64,000 nt of DNA, from positions 1 to 64,000 of the forward strand of contig VXSP01000031.1 in NCBI GenBank assembly GCA_009837885.1. The letters run 5' to 3'. The notes under the pieces were generated by a model. The model made no database searches. It was not told the origin of the DNA and was given only the letters and a program-made list of their open reading frames with translations. A program made the position numbers and the translations under genes. This stretch comes from Holophagales bacterium (GTDB taxonomy: Bacteria; Acidobacteriota; Thermoanaerobaculia; Multivoradales; Multivoraceae). The stretch's first letter is position 1, and each line of letters opens with the position of its first letter. Below, in pieces: positions 46,272 through 54,042 of this stretch.

Positions 46272-47491
46272 TGAGCGATCACCTCCTGACCTTCGGCGAT
46301 CGCCCCCTGGTAATGGGCGTCCTGAACGTGACGCCCGACAGTTTCTCGGACGGCGGTCGCTTCGACCGTCCGGTGCAGGCGATCGAACACGCGCGACGGA
46401 TGGCGGCGGAGGGCGCCGACCTGATCGACATCGGCGCCGAGAGCACCCGGCCGGGAGCGGAACCCGTCGACCTGGACGACGAACTCGCGCGCCTGCTGCC
46501 GGTGATCGAGGGGGTCGCCTCCCTCGACCTCGGCGTGCCCCTGAGCGTCGACACGGCGAAGCCGGAAACGGCCGACAGGGCGCTCGCCGCGGGCGCGGGG
46601 ATGATCAACGACGTCTCCGGCGCCGGCGATGCCATGCTGGAGGTCGCGGCCCGTCACGGCGCGCCGGTCATCGCGATGCACATGCGGGGAGAGCCACGGA
46701 CGATGCAGCGCGCGCCGCGCTACGACGACGTCGTGGCGGAGATTCGCGACTACCTCGCAGAGCGGGTGGCGGCCGGCCGCGACCTCGGAGTCGACGTGCT
46801 GGTGGATCCGGGGATCGGCTTCGGCAAGACCCTGGAACACAACCTCGACCTGCTCGCGAACCTGCGCGAGCTGCGCGAACTGGAAGTGCCGATCGTCCTC
46901 GGAGTGTCCCGCAAGTCCTTCCTCGACCTTCTGCTAGGCGGCGTGGCGGTCGAGGAGCGGTTGGCCGGAACCCTGGCAGTCAACGGCTGGGCGGCGGCCC
47001 TCGACGTCGTCGACGTGCTGCGAGTCCACGACGTTCGGGAGCACCGGCAACTGGCGGAGAGCATCGGGGCCCTGCGCCGCCAGCGCCGGGCGCCAGCGCC
47101 GCGGCGGCGCGTTCTTGCCCGCGGCATCGAGTGCCGGAGCCGCATCGGCGTCACGGCCGCGGAACGAGCGAAGCCGCAGAAGCTCCTCGTCGACATCGAC
47201 GTGACCCTGACGGACCAGCCTCCTGGAGCACGCGACGAGTTGGGCGGAACGGTGGACTACGCCGAGCTTGCCGCCATCACCCAGGCGGTCGCAGGGCGCG
47301 ACGAGTACCGACTCGTCGAAACGCTGGCGGAACGGATTGCGGTCACTGTAGGCCGGGAAACGCCGCAGGCGGCCGGCGGATCCACCCGGTGGAGCCGGAT
47401 CGAATCGCTGCGGGTGCGGGTACTGAAGCCCGGCGCCGCACAGGAACTCGGCGCGGCTGAAGTCGGCGCCGAGATCGACTGGCGTCCGTGA
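46271..47491 (+). CDS. folP: Dihydropteroate synthase - dihydroneopterin aldolase fusion (FolP-FolB)
   Basis: The product has 406 residues. Residues 1 to about 265 are a full dihydropteroate synthase: LVMGVLNVTPDSFSDGG, DIGAESTRPGA, SVDT, DPGIGFGKT, GVSRKSF and LRVHDV are all present. A basic linker (RRQRRAPAPRRR) joins a FolB domain from about 280: CRSRIGVTAAERAKPQKL, TVDYAEL and LVETLAERIA. The fusion would make 6-hydroxymethyl-dihydropterin (FolB step) and condense its diphosphate with p-aminobenzoate (FolP step); FolK, encoded next, does the step between. The start is ATG 46271, inside the last copy of the 41-bp repeat. FolP is the sulfonamide target. The 3' end overlaps folK by 4 nt. Confidence 0.93.
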   Translation: MSDHLLTFGDRPLVMGVLNVTPDSFSDGGRFDRPVQAIEHARRMAAEGADLIDIGAESTRPGAEPVDLDDELARLLPVIEGVASLDLGVPLSVDTAKPETADRALAAGAGMINDVSGAGDAMLEVAARHGAPVIAMHMRGEPRTMQRAPRYDDVVAEIRDYLAERVAAGRDLGVDVLVDPGIGFGKTLEHNLDLLANLRELRELEVPIVLGVSRKSFLDLLLGGVAVEERLAGTLAVNGWAAALDVVDVLRVHDVREHRQLAESIGALRRQRRAPAPRRRVLARGIECRSRIGVTAAERAKPQKLLVDIDVTLTDQPPGARDELGGTVDYAELAAITQAVAGRDEYRLVETLAERIAVTVGRETPQAAGGSTRWSRIESLRVRVLKPGAAQELGAAEVGAEIDWRP

Positions 47492-47973
47492 CCCGGGCTC
47501 GCGCCTTCGTCGCCCTCGGATCGAACCTGGCGCCGAGGAGTGTCAACCTAGGCGCCGCGCTGGAACGCCTCCACGCCATCGCCGACGTGACCGCGATATC
47601 GAGCTTCCATCGAACCAGGGCGGTCCCCGAGAGTGGCGTGCGAGCCATCGATCCGGACTTCCTGAACGCGGCCGCCGTCCTCGAAACCGACCTCGACGCC
47701 CGCGGGCTCCTGAACGCTCTGCTCAGGATCGAGGCCGCCCTCGGCCGCGACCGGACCGCCGGCGCAGCCGGCCCGAGGGCGATCGATCTCGACCTGCTGC
47801 TGTTCGGCGACAGCCGCGTCGACGAACCCGGCCTCGTCGTGCCGCACCCACGGATGCACCGGCGCCACTTCGTCCTCGAACCCCTGAGCGAGATCGCACC
47901 CGCCGCCTGGCACCCCGGTCAGCGGAAAACCGTAGCCGAACTGCGGGCAGCCGTCGCCACGCGGGCGAACTGA
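47488..47973 (+). CDS. folK: 2-amino-4-hydroxy-6-hydroxymethyldihydropteridine diphosphokinase (HPPK)
   Basis: The product has 161 residues. The GTG start overlaps the folP stop (GTGA). The family blocks are FVALGSNLAPRSVNLGAAL, FLNAAAVLETDLD, LLRIEAALGRDR, the acidic Mg site PRAIDLDLLLFGD and VVPHPRMHRRHFVLEPL. It transfers diphosphate from ATP to hydroxymethyl-dihydropterin in folate synthesis, in the cytoplasm. It is coupled to the FolP-FolB fusion, giving three consecutive folate steps in one short operon. Confidence 0.95.
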   Translation: MTRARAFVALGSNLAPRSVNLGAALERLHAIADVTAISSFHRTRAVPESGVRAIDPDFLNAAAVLETDLDARGLLNALLRIEAALGRDRTAGAAGPRAIDLDLLLFGDSRVDEPGLVVPHPRMHRRHFVLEPLSEIAPAAWHPGQRKTVAELRAAVATRAN

Positions 47974-48070
47974 ACAGACCCGCCGGACTTCCAGTCGCCG
48001 AATCCCGTCCTGGTCCGTAGGGCCGGAGCGAATCCGGCGTCATGGAACCAGAGACAGGAGCTTGCCCGAT

Positions 48071-48586
48071 ATGATGCACGACGTGATCGACACGCTCGCC
48101 ACCGTCCGAAGCCTCGAAGAAGCAGGCATGGAAACCAGGTCGGCCGAAGCAGTCACCGAGGCGATCCGCCGAGCCGTCACCGAGGGCGGCGCCACCAGGT
48201 CCGACCTCGCCGGACTCGAGACAGGGGTGCGCGCCGACATCAACGAACTCAAGGCCGGGGTCCGCGCCGACATCGACGCACTCAGATCTGAGGTCCAGGC
48301 CGGCGCCGCGGAACTCAAGGCGGAAGTCCGTGCCGACATCGACGCACTCAGAGCTGAAGTCCAGGCCGGCACCGCGGAACTCAAGGCGGAAGTCCGAGCC
48401 GACATCGACGCACTCAGAGCTGAAGTCCAGGCCGGCGCCGCGGAACTCAAGGCGGAAGTCCGAGCCGACCTGGCCGACTTCAAGGCGGAGATCCGCGCCG
48501 ACCTTGCAGCGCAGACATGGCGAGTTCTCGGCGGTGTCAGCCTTCTGCTCGCGGTCTTCACCGCGGTCGATCGCCTGCTGGCGTGA
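48071..48586 (+). CDS. Hendecad-repeat coiled-coil membrane protein (CCDC90/DUF1640/Bdr-like)
   Basis: The product has about 171 residues from ATG 48071, with a CAGGAG ribosome site 10 nt upstream. The N-terminal part (HDVIDTLATVRSLEEAGM, AVTEAIRRAV) resembles the start of DUF1640 proteins. The middle is about nine 11-residue repeats (VRADIDALRAE / VQAGAAELKAE). A single membrane helix (VLGGVSLLLAVFTAVDRLL) ends the protein. Known relatives with this plan (CCDC90, phage DUF1640, Borrelia Bdr) are membrane-anchored trimeric or rod-like coiled coils. Its role here is unknown. It stands alone between folK and a convergent acyl-CoA dehydrogenase. Confidence 0.8.
   Translation: MMHDVIDTLATVRSLEEAGMETRSAEAVTEAIRRAVTEGGATRSDLAGLETGVRADINELKAGVRADIDALRSEVQAGAAELKAEVRADIDALRAEVQAGTAELKAEVRADIDALRAEVQAGAAELKAEVRADLADFKAEIRADLAAQTWRVLGGVSLLLAVFTAVDRLLA
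48227..48523 (+). repeat. 33/66-bp tandem coding repeat (hendecads)
   Basis: Nine consecutive 33-bp units, seven of them grouped as near-identical 66-bp pairs, encode 11-residue coiled-coil repeats. The central units at 48326-48457 are almost identical in DNA. Confidence 0.88.
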
Positions 48587-48623
48587 CCTCCTGGAGCCAG
48601 CCCGGACGCCGCGGCCGGCGTTC

Positions 48624-49793
48624 TCAGTAGCTCTTCGGCAGGCCGAGGACCTTCTCCGCGATGTGGCAGAGGATGAGCTGCGGGCTCACGGGAGCGAGGC
48701 GCGGGATCATCACTTCCCGCATCAGCCGCTCGACGTGGAACTCCTTCGCGTAGCCCATGCCGCCGTGCGTCATGACCGCCTGGGTGCAGGCCTTGAAGCC
48801 GGCTTCGGCGCCGAGGTACTTCGCCGCGTTCGCGTAGTGACCGCAGGGTTCGTCGCGGTCGTAGAGCGACGCCGCCTGCATCGCCATCAGAAACGCCGCC
48901 TCCAGCTCCATCCAGCATTCCGCCAGCGGATGCTGAATCGACTGGTTCTGGCCGATCGGGCGACCGAAGACCCTGCGTTCGCGCGCGTAGTCCGTTGCCC
49001 GTTCCAGCGCGTTGCGGCCCACCCCCACCGCCTCGATGCCGATCAGGATCCGCTCCGGGTTCAGGCTGTGCAGGATGTACTCGAAGCCGCGCCCCTCCTC
49101 GCCGATGCGATCCTCAGCCGGCACCTCGAGGCCGTCGATGAACAGTTCGTTCGAGTCGACCGCCGCGCGGCCCATCTTCGGAATGCGCCGGACCTCGATC
49201 CGGGACCGGTCGAGCGTCGTGTAGAACAGCGAGAGGCCCTTGGTCGCCTTCCCCGTCTCGGCCCGCGGCGTAGTTCGCGCGAGCAGCATCACGCGGTCCG
49301 CCTCCTGGGCGGTCGTGGTCCAGATCTTGCGGCCATGGACGATGTAACCGCCGTCCGGCTGCGGCTCGGCGCGGGTCGTGATCGCCGTCGTTTCCAGACC
49401 CGCGTCGGGCTCGGTGACCGCGAAGCAGGTCTTCGCCCGGCCTTCGATGAGTTCTGGCAGGAACCGCAGGCGCTGCTCCTCCGTCCCGAAGACGACGATC
49501 GGGTGCGGTCCGAAGATGTTGATGTGGATCGCGGACGCCGCGCTCATGCCGCCGCCCGCGCGGGCCACTTCGTGCATCACGAGAGCGGCTTCGGTGACGC
49601 CCAGACCGGAACCGCCGTACGCCTCCGGCATGGCGATGCCGAGTGCGCCGGACTCGGCCATGGCGCGGTGGAACTCGTTCGGAAACCGCACCTCGTTGTC
49701 GACTTCGAGCCAGTACTCGTCGTCGAATCGCGCGCAAGTGCGCGCGATTCCCTCGCACAGGGCCCGTTGCTGTCCGGTGAGAGTGAAATCCAT
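48624..49793 (-). CDS. Acyl-CoA dehydrogenase
   Basis: The product has 389 residues from ATG 49793, whose A overlaps the upstream stop (TGATG). The full ACAD layout is visible: MDFTLTGQQRALCEGIART, AMPEAYGGSGLGVTEAALV, CFAVTEPDAGLETTAITTRA (flavin/substrate loop), KIWTTTAQEADRV, RRVFGRPIGQNQSIQ and MTHGGMGYAKEFHVERLMRE. It should oxidise an acyl-CoA to enoyl-CoA using FAD. The usual C-terminal EGT with the catalytic Glu reads APVSP here; Glu in LNPERILIG is at the position used by isovaleryl-CoA dehydrogenase. The substrate is uncertain. Confidence 0.92.
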   Translation of the reverse strand: MDFTLTGQQRALCEGIARTCARFDDEYWLEVDNEVRFPNEFHRAMAESGALGIAMPEAYGGSGLGVTEAALVMHEVARAGGGMSAASAIHINIFGPHPIVVFGTEEQRLRFLPELIEGRAKTCFAVTEPDAGLETTAITTRAEPQPDGGYIVHGRKIWTTTAQEADRVMLLARTTPRAETGKATKGLSLFYTTLDRSRIEVRRIPKMGRAAVDSNELFIDGLEVPAEDRIGEEGRGFEYILHSLNPERILIGIEAVGVGRNALERATDYARERRVFGRPIGQNQSIQHPLAECWMELEAAFLMAMQAASLYDRDEPCGHYANAAKYLGAEAGFKACTQAVMTHGGMGYAKEFHVERLMREVMIPRLAPVSPQLILCHIAEKVLGLPKSY

Positions 49794-50134
49794 CAACCGG
49801 GCGCGGAGGGGAGCAGTACGTACCGCGCCAGCACGGCGAAACCACCGATCAGGATCAGCGCCGCGGTCCAGATCAGGGTCAACTGCTGCCACCTTGCGAG
49901 ATGGTCGAGCTCCCGTACCCGCCGCAGGATGCCGCGCAGCAGGAACGGCATGGACGCGCCCCAGACCAGGAGCAGGCCCAGGAGCAACCACGAGGTCGGC
50001 GAGAAGCCCTGCAACACGGCCAGCGCCCCGATCGCGAACAGGAGGGCCAGGCGCACCACGACGCGCACGAAGCGCAGGCTCCCGGCCTGCTGCCGCTTGA
50101 GCTGGTCCCGCCGGTCGCTGAAGTCGATCGCCAC
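49793..50134 (-). CDS. Small inner-membrane protein
   Basis: The product has 113 residues. A basic N-terminus (RRDQLKRQQ) precedes about three hydrophobic helices (VVVRLALLFAIGALAVL, WLLLGLLLVWGASMPFLL, LIWTAALILIGGFAVLA). The stop overlaps the acyl-CoA dehydrogenase start as TGATG, so translation is coupled. Function unknown; it is not a recognised redox partner. Confidence 0.68.
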   Translation of the reverse strand: MAIDFSDRRDQLKRQQAGSLRFVRVVVRLALLFAIGALAVLQGFSPTSWLLLGLLLVWGASMPFLLRGILRRVRELDHLARWQQLTLIWTAALILIGGFAVLARYVLLPSAPG

Positions 50135-50143
50135 GTCTCGAAC

Positions 50144-52312
50144 TCAGGAGTCGCCGAGGCCGGCCAGATCGAGCAGGAACGCGTAGACCAGGGCCGTCTC
50201 CCGGTAACGGTCGTAGCGGCCGGACGCGCCGCCGTGGCCGGCGCCCATGTTCGTCTCGAGCAGCAGGAGATTGTCGTCCGTCTTGCTGGCCCGCAGCCGC
50301 GCCACCCACTTCGCCGGCTCCCAGTACTGGACCTGCGAGTCGTGCAGCCCGGTGGTCACCAGCAGATGGGGATAGTCCCGCGCCTCGACGTTGTCGTAGG
50401 GCGAGTAGGAGAGCATGTAGTCGTAGTACTCGCGGACCCTCGGGTCGCCCCACTCGTCCCACTCGAAGGTGGTGAGCGGGATGCTCGCGTCGAGCATCGT
50501 GGTCACGACGTCGACGAAGGGCACCCGGGCCACGACGCCGTCCCAGAGATCGGGCCGCATGTTGAAGACGGCGCCCATGAGCAGGCCGCCGGCGCTGCCG
50601 CCCATCGCGTAGACGCGGTCCGGATCCGCGTAGCCCTCGGCCACGAGATGCTCGGCGGCGGCGATGAAGTCCGTGAAGGTGTTCTTCTTGCGGAGCAGCT
50701 TGCCGTTCTCGTACCAGGAGCGGCCCATCTCCTCGCCGCCGCGGATGTGGGCGATCGCGTAGATGAAGCCGCGGTCGATCAGGCTCAGGAGCGGCGAACT
50801 GAACGACGCATCCATGCTCGCGCCGTAGGAACCGTAGCCGTAGAGCAGCAGCGGACTGCCGCCCGCTCCGGCGCGCAGGTCGGGCCGGTAGACGAGCGAC
50901 ACCGGCACCTGCGTACCGTCCCCGGCGGTCGCCCAAAGCCGTTCGCTCCGGTAGTTCGCGGCGTCGAAACCGCCGAGCACCTGGTCCTGCTTGCGCAGGG
51001 TCTTCTCGCGGGTCGCCGGGTCGTAGTCGAACACCGACCGCGGCGTGGTCAGCGACTGGTAGACGTAGCGGAGCGTCCCGGACGACGGATCCGGGTTGGC
51101 GCCTAACCCGGTCGACCAGGTCGGTTCGCCGAAGTCGAGGTCGTGGCCCGTGACGGCGCCGTCCCCGGCGCCGGACCCTCCGCCCATCGGCTCGACGCGG
51201 AGCCGCTCCAGACCTTCGCGCCTCTCCGCCAGCACCAGGAAACGATCGAACAACTCGAAGCCCTCGAACAGCACGTCGTCGCGGTGCGCCAGTTCCTCGC
51301 GCCACGCCGCGCGCCCGGTGTCGCCTTCGGCTGTCGACATGAGCCGGAAGTTCCGTGCCCCGTCGTTCGTCCGCACCCAGAAGCGATCCCCCAGGTGATC
51401 GACGCTGTACTCGTGCCGTTCTCCCCGCGGCTCGAAGACGACGAAATCGCCGTCCGGATCGTCGGCCCGCAGGATGCGCACCTCCGTACGGAGGGTGTGG
51501 CTGGAAGTCGCCAGCAGGTACTTCCGTGACTGCGACCGCCCGAGGAACACGCTGAACGTCTCGTCCGGCTCCTCGTAGACCAGTTCGTCCGGCTCGGTGG
51601 AACCCAGGCGGTGGCGGTACACCTGGTAGGCGCGCAGCGTGGCGGGATCCTGGCGGACGTAGAACAGGGTTGCGCTGTCGGCGGCCCAGACGAGATTCGC
51701 CGTCACGTCCGAAATCTCGTCTGCGTGAGTTTCACCCGTCGTCAGGTCCTTGAACCGAACCGTGTAGAAGCGGCGTCCCACGTCGTCGACGCCGTACGCC
51801 AGGATCCGGTGGTCCGGGCTGACAGACGGACGGACCGCGGTGTACTCCCTGCCTTCGGCAACCTCGTTCACGTCGATCAGCACTTCCTCGGCTTCGGGAG
51901 CCTGGTCGCCGCCGAAGACGTCGCCATCGGCAGGCCGGCGGCCGTGGATCGGGTACTGCTTCCCCTCCTCGTAGCGCGTGTAGTACCAGTAGTCTCCATC
52001 GCGGTAGGGAACCGACGAATCGTCCTCGACGACGCGGCTGCGGATCTCCGCGAACACGCTCTCCTGGAGCGCTTCGGTATGCGCCAGCGCGGCGTCGACG
52101 TATGCGTTCTCCGCCTCGAGATAGGCGATCACCTCCGGGTTCTCGCGTTCCCGGAGCCAGTAGTACTCGTCGACCCGCACGTCGCCGTGGGTCTCGAGTT
52201 CGTGGGGACGGGCCTCGGCGAGTGGTGGCTCGCCGGGACCCGCCGCGGGACCGGCGCAGGAGGTCACGGCGAAGGCGGCCAGGAGAAGAACAGCAGCAAG
52301 TACCTTTGGCAT
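50144..52312 (-). CDS. Oligopeptidase B-like serine peptidase (S9A), lipoprotein
   Basis: The product has 722 residues. Lipobox AVTSCAG indicates a lipid-anchored form, unlike the cytoplasmic PtrB. The N-terminal seven-bladed propeller starts DEYYWLRERENPEVIAYL. The alpha/beta-hydrolase domain has the nucleophile in MGGSAGGLLMG, the acid in TTGLHDSQVQYWEPAKW and the His in NMGAGHGGASGRYD. YGSYGASMDASFSSP is the typical S9A block. It should cleave peptides after basic residues in the envelope. It is co-directional with the downstream small membrane protein 10 nt away. Confidence 0.92.
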   Translation of the reverse strand: MPKVLAAVLLLAAFAVTSCAGPAAGPGEPPLAEARPHELETHGDVRVDEYYWLRERENPEVIAYLEAENAYVDAALAHTEALQESVFAEIRSRVVEDDSSVPYRDGDYWYYTRYEEGKQYPIHGRRPADGDVFGGDQAPEAEEVLIDVNEVAEGREYTAVRPSVSPDHRILAYGVDDVGRRFYTVRFKDLTTGETHADEISDVTANLVWAADSATLFYVRQDPATLRAYQVYRHRLGSTEPDELVYEEPDETFSVFLGRSQSRKYLLATSSHTLRTEVRILRADDPDGDFVVFEPRGERHEYSVDHLGDRFWVRTNDGARNFRLMSTAEGDTGRAAWREELAHRDDVLFEGFELFDRFLVLAERREGLERLRVEPMGGGSGAGDGAVTGHDLDFGEPTWSTGLGANPDPSSGTLRYVYQSLTTPRSVFDYDPATREKTLRKQDQVLGGFDAANYRSERLWATAGDGTQVPVSLVYRPDLRAGAGGSPLLLYGYGSYGASMDASFSSPLLSLIDRGFIYAIAHIRGGEEMGRSWYENGKLLRKKNTFTDFIAAAEHLVAEGYADPDRVYAMGGSAGGLLMGAVFNMRPDLWDGVVARVPFVDVVTTMLDASIPLTTFEWDEWGDPRVREYYDYMLSYSPYDNVEARDYPHLLVTTGLHDSQVQYWEPAKWVARLRASKTDDNLLLLETNMGAGHGGASGRYDRYRETALVYAFLLDLAGLGDS

Positions 52313-52324
52313 AGGTGTGGGAGT

Positions 52325-53269
52325 CTAGCCACCACTCCGCTCCCACAACAGGATGGCGGCGAACAGATCCTCCAGCGCGGCGCCGACCGACTTGAACAGG
52401 GTGATCTCCGACGCGTCCTGACGACCGGCGTGCCGGCCCCGACACAGCTCGTGGAGATCGCCGGCGACCTCTTCGGCCCTCAGCGCGCCGGACTCGATCG
52501 GTTGAACCAGGTCGCCGGCCTCGACCAGAGCGCCCTCGCGCGTGTCGACGAACACGGTGGAACGACGCACCGCCTCGTCGTCCGCCTCGCGCATCGCCGG
52601 CGTGAAGCCGCCGACCAGGTCGACATGCGTGCCGGCGCGGAGCCAGTCGCCCTGGACCAGGGGTTCCGTGGCCAGGGTCGCGGTGCTCACGATGTCGGCG
52701 GCACGGACCGCCGCCTCCAGGTCGCTTGCCGTGCCCGTCGCGAGCCCTTCGAGCAGCGGCGACCGCGACGCCGCGAGCGCACGCTCGGGGCGGCGACCCC
52801 AGAACTCGACCTCGAGACTCGGGTTCACGGCGGCGTGGGCCCCGGCCAGGTGGGGCGCCAGGTTGCCGGTGCCCACCACGAGCAGGCGACGGGCGTCCGC
52901 CCGGGCGAGGAACCGCGCAGCGAGCGCCGACGCCGCCCCGGTGCGCCGCAGCGTCAGTTCCGCGCCGTCGATCAGGGCCAGCGGCTCGCCGGTCTCTCCC
53001 GACGCCAGGATGTAGCTGGCCTGAATGGTGTCGAGGCCGCGCGACACGTTGCCCGGGAAGGCCGTCGCCACCTTGACGCCCAGGTAGCCGCCGACGGTCC
53101 AGGCCGGCATCAGGAGCAGCGTCGCATCGGGGTCGCCGGCTGGCGCCTGGACCCCGTGGTGATGACGCACCGGCATCTCGCAACCGTCGCGGAAACCCGT
53201 CTCGAGTGCGTCCACAACAGCGCACCAGGGGAGCAGTTCGGCGGTCCGCGCCGCGTCGAAGATCTTCAT
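52325..53269 (-). CDS. Ornithine cyclodeaminase / mu-crystallin family NAD(P)-binding protein
   Basis: The product has about 314 residues from ATG 53269; ATG 53293 adds 8. The family blocks are MPVRHHHGVQAP, LLLMPAWTVGGYLGVKVATAFPGN, LTLRRTGAASALAARFLAR (substrate region), the Rossmann motif VVGTGNLAPHLAGA and IVSTATLATEPLVQGDWL. Members reduce ketimines or cyclise ornithine with NAD(P)H; the exact reaction is not readable. Its start is only 29 nt from that of the divergent dioxygenase, so the two promoters overlap each other's genes. Confidence 0.87.
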   Translation of the reverse strand: MKIFDAARTAELLPWCAVVDALETGFRDGCEMPVRHHHGVQAPAGDPDATLLLMPAWTVGGYLGVKVATAFPGNVSRGLDTIQASYILASGETGEPLALIDGAELTLRRTGAASALAARFLARADARRLLVVGTGNLAPHLAGAHAAVNPSLEVEFWGRRPERALAASRSPLLEGLATGTASDLEAAVRAADIVSTATLATEPLVQGDWLRAGTHVDLVGGFTPAMREADDEAVRRSTVFVDTREGALVEAGDLVQPIESGALRAEEVAGDLHELCRGRHAGRQDASEITLFKSVGAALEDLFAAILLWERSGG

Positions 53270-53298
53270 ACAGTTGGCGGAGGATAGTCTCATCCGCG

Positions 53299-54042
53299 AT
53301 GAGCCACCTCAAGGAACTCGAAGGGAACGGCTACGTCATCCTGGAAGGGGTACTCGACCGCGAGCAGCAGGAGGCGCTGCGCGGAGTGCTCCAGCCCCAC
53401 TTCGAACGCCATCTGTTCGGCCGCAACCCCTTCGAAGGCCACAACACGCAGCGGGTCTACGGCCTGCTCGCGAAGTCGCGGTTGTTCGACGCGCTGGTCG
53501 CGCACCCCGCGGTCATGGCGGCCTGCGAGACGACGCTCGGACCCGGCTTCCTGCTTTCGGTGGCTCACGCGATCCTGATCCACCCGGGCGAAGTGGCGCA
53601 GAGCCTCCACCACGATGACTCGTTCTACCCGTTGCCGCGCCCCAGAAAGGCGCTCGGTGTGAGCACGATCTGGGCGCTCGACGACTTCACCGAGGACAAC
53701 GGCGCCACCCGCGTCGTGCCCGGAAGCCACCGCTGGAACGGCGACCGGTCCGACGACGCGGAAGCCCGGCCCGTCATCATGCCCGCCGGTTCCCTGCTCA
53801 TCTTCCTCGGCACGCTCTACCACGGGGGCGGCGAGAACTGCTCGGCGGGGTCCCGGCTCGGCCTGACCATCCAGTACTGCCCGGCCTGGGCCCGCCAGCA
53901 GGAGAACTTCATCCTCGGGGTACCAGCCGGCGAAGTGCCGCGTCTGTCCGAGACCATCCAGGAACTGATCGGCTACGGCATCCACCCCCCGTTCATGGGA
54001 CACGTCGACGGCCGCCACCCATTGAAGGCACTCCAGACATGA
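53299..54042 (+). CDS. Phytanoyl-CoA dioxygenase (PhyH) family oxygenase
   Basis: The product has 247 residues. The Fe(II) ligands are HHDD (about residues 104-107, an HxD motif) in SLHHDDSFYPLP and a second His in LGTLYHGGGENCS; Arg in SRLGLTIQY fits the 2-oxoglutarate clamp. ALDDFTEDNGATRVVPGSH is the standard PhyH block. It should hydroxylate a small substrate using 2-oxoglutarate and oxygen in the cytoplasm. The stop overlaps the next gene's ATG by 4 nt. Confidence 0.9.
   Translation: MSHLKELEGNGYVILEGVLDREQQEALRGVLQPHFERHLFGRNPFEGHNTQRVYGLLAKSRLFDALVAHPAVMAACETTLGPGFLLSVAHAILIHPGEVAQSLHHDDSFYPLPRPRKALGVSTIWALDDFTEDNGATRVVPGSHRWNGDRSDDAEARPVIMPAGSLLIFLGTLYHGGGENCSAGSRLGLTIQYCPAWARQQENFILGVPAGEVPRLSETIQELIGYGIHPPFMGHVDGRHPLKALQT

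Larger units (their letters stand above)
46167..46309 (+). repeat. 41-bp tandem repeat, about 3.5 copies, at the folP start
   Basis: The period is exactly 41 bp. Unit cores begin at 46168, 46209, 46250 and 46291. Each unit carries GTTCRGCGATCGCCCCCTG followed by TGATGAGCGATCACCTCCTG; the last runs into the folP coding sequence. Position R alternates a, g, a, g (46172, 46213, 46254, 46295), suggesting growth by an 82-bp dimer. It has no spacers, so it is not a CRISPR array. Confidence 0.95.

Noticed and set aside
46167..46309. CRISPR array from the regular 41-bp repeats
   Set aside because: Units follow each other without spacers and encode the folP N-terminus.
48227..48523. Mobile element or CRISPR from the tandem 66-bp units
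   Set aside because: The repeats are in one continuous frame that encodes coiled-coil hendecads.
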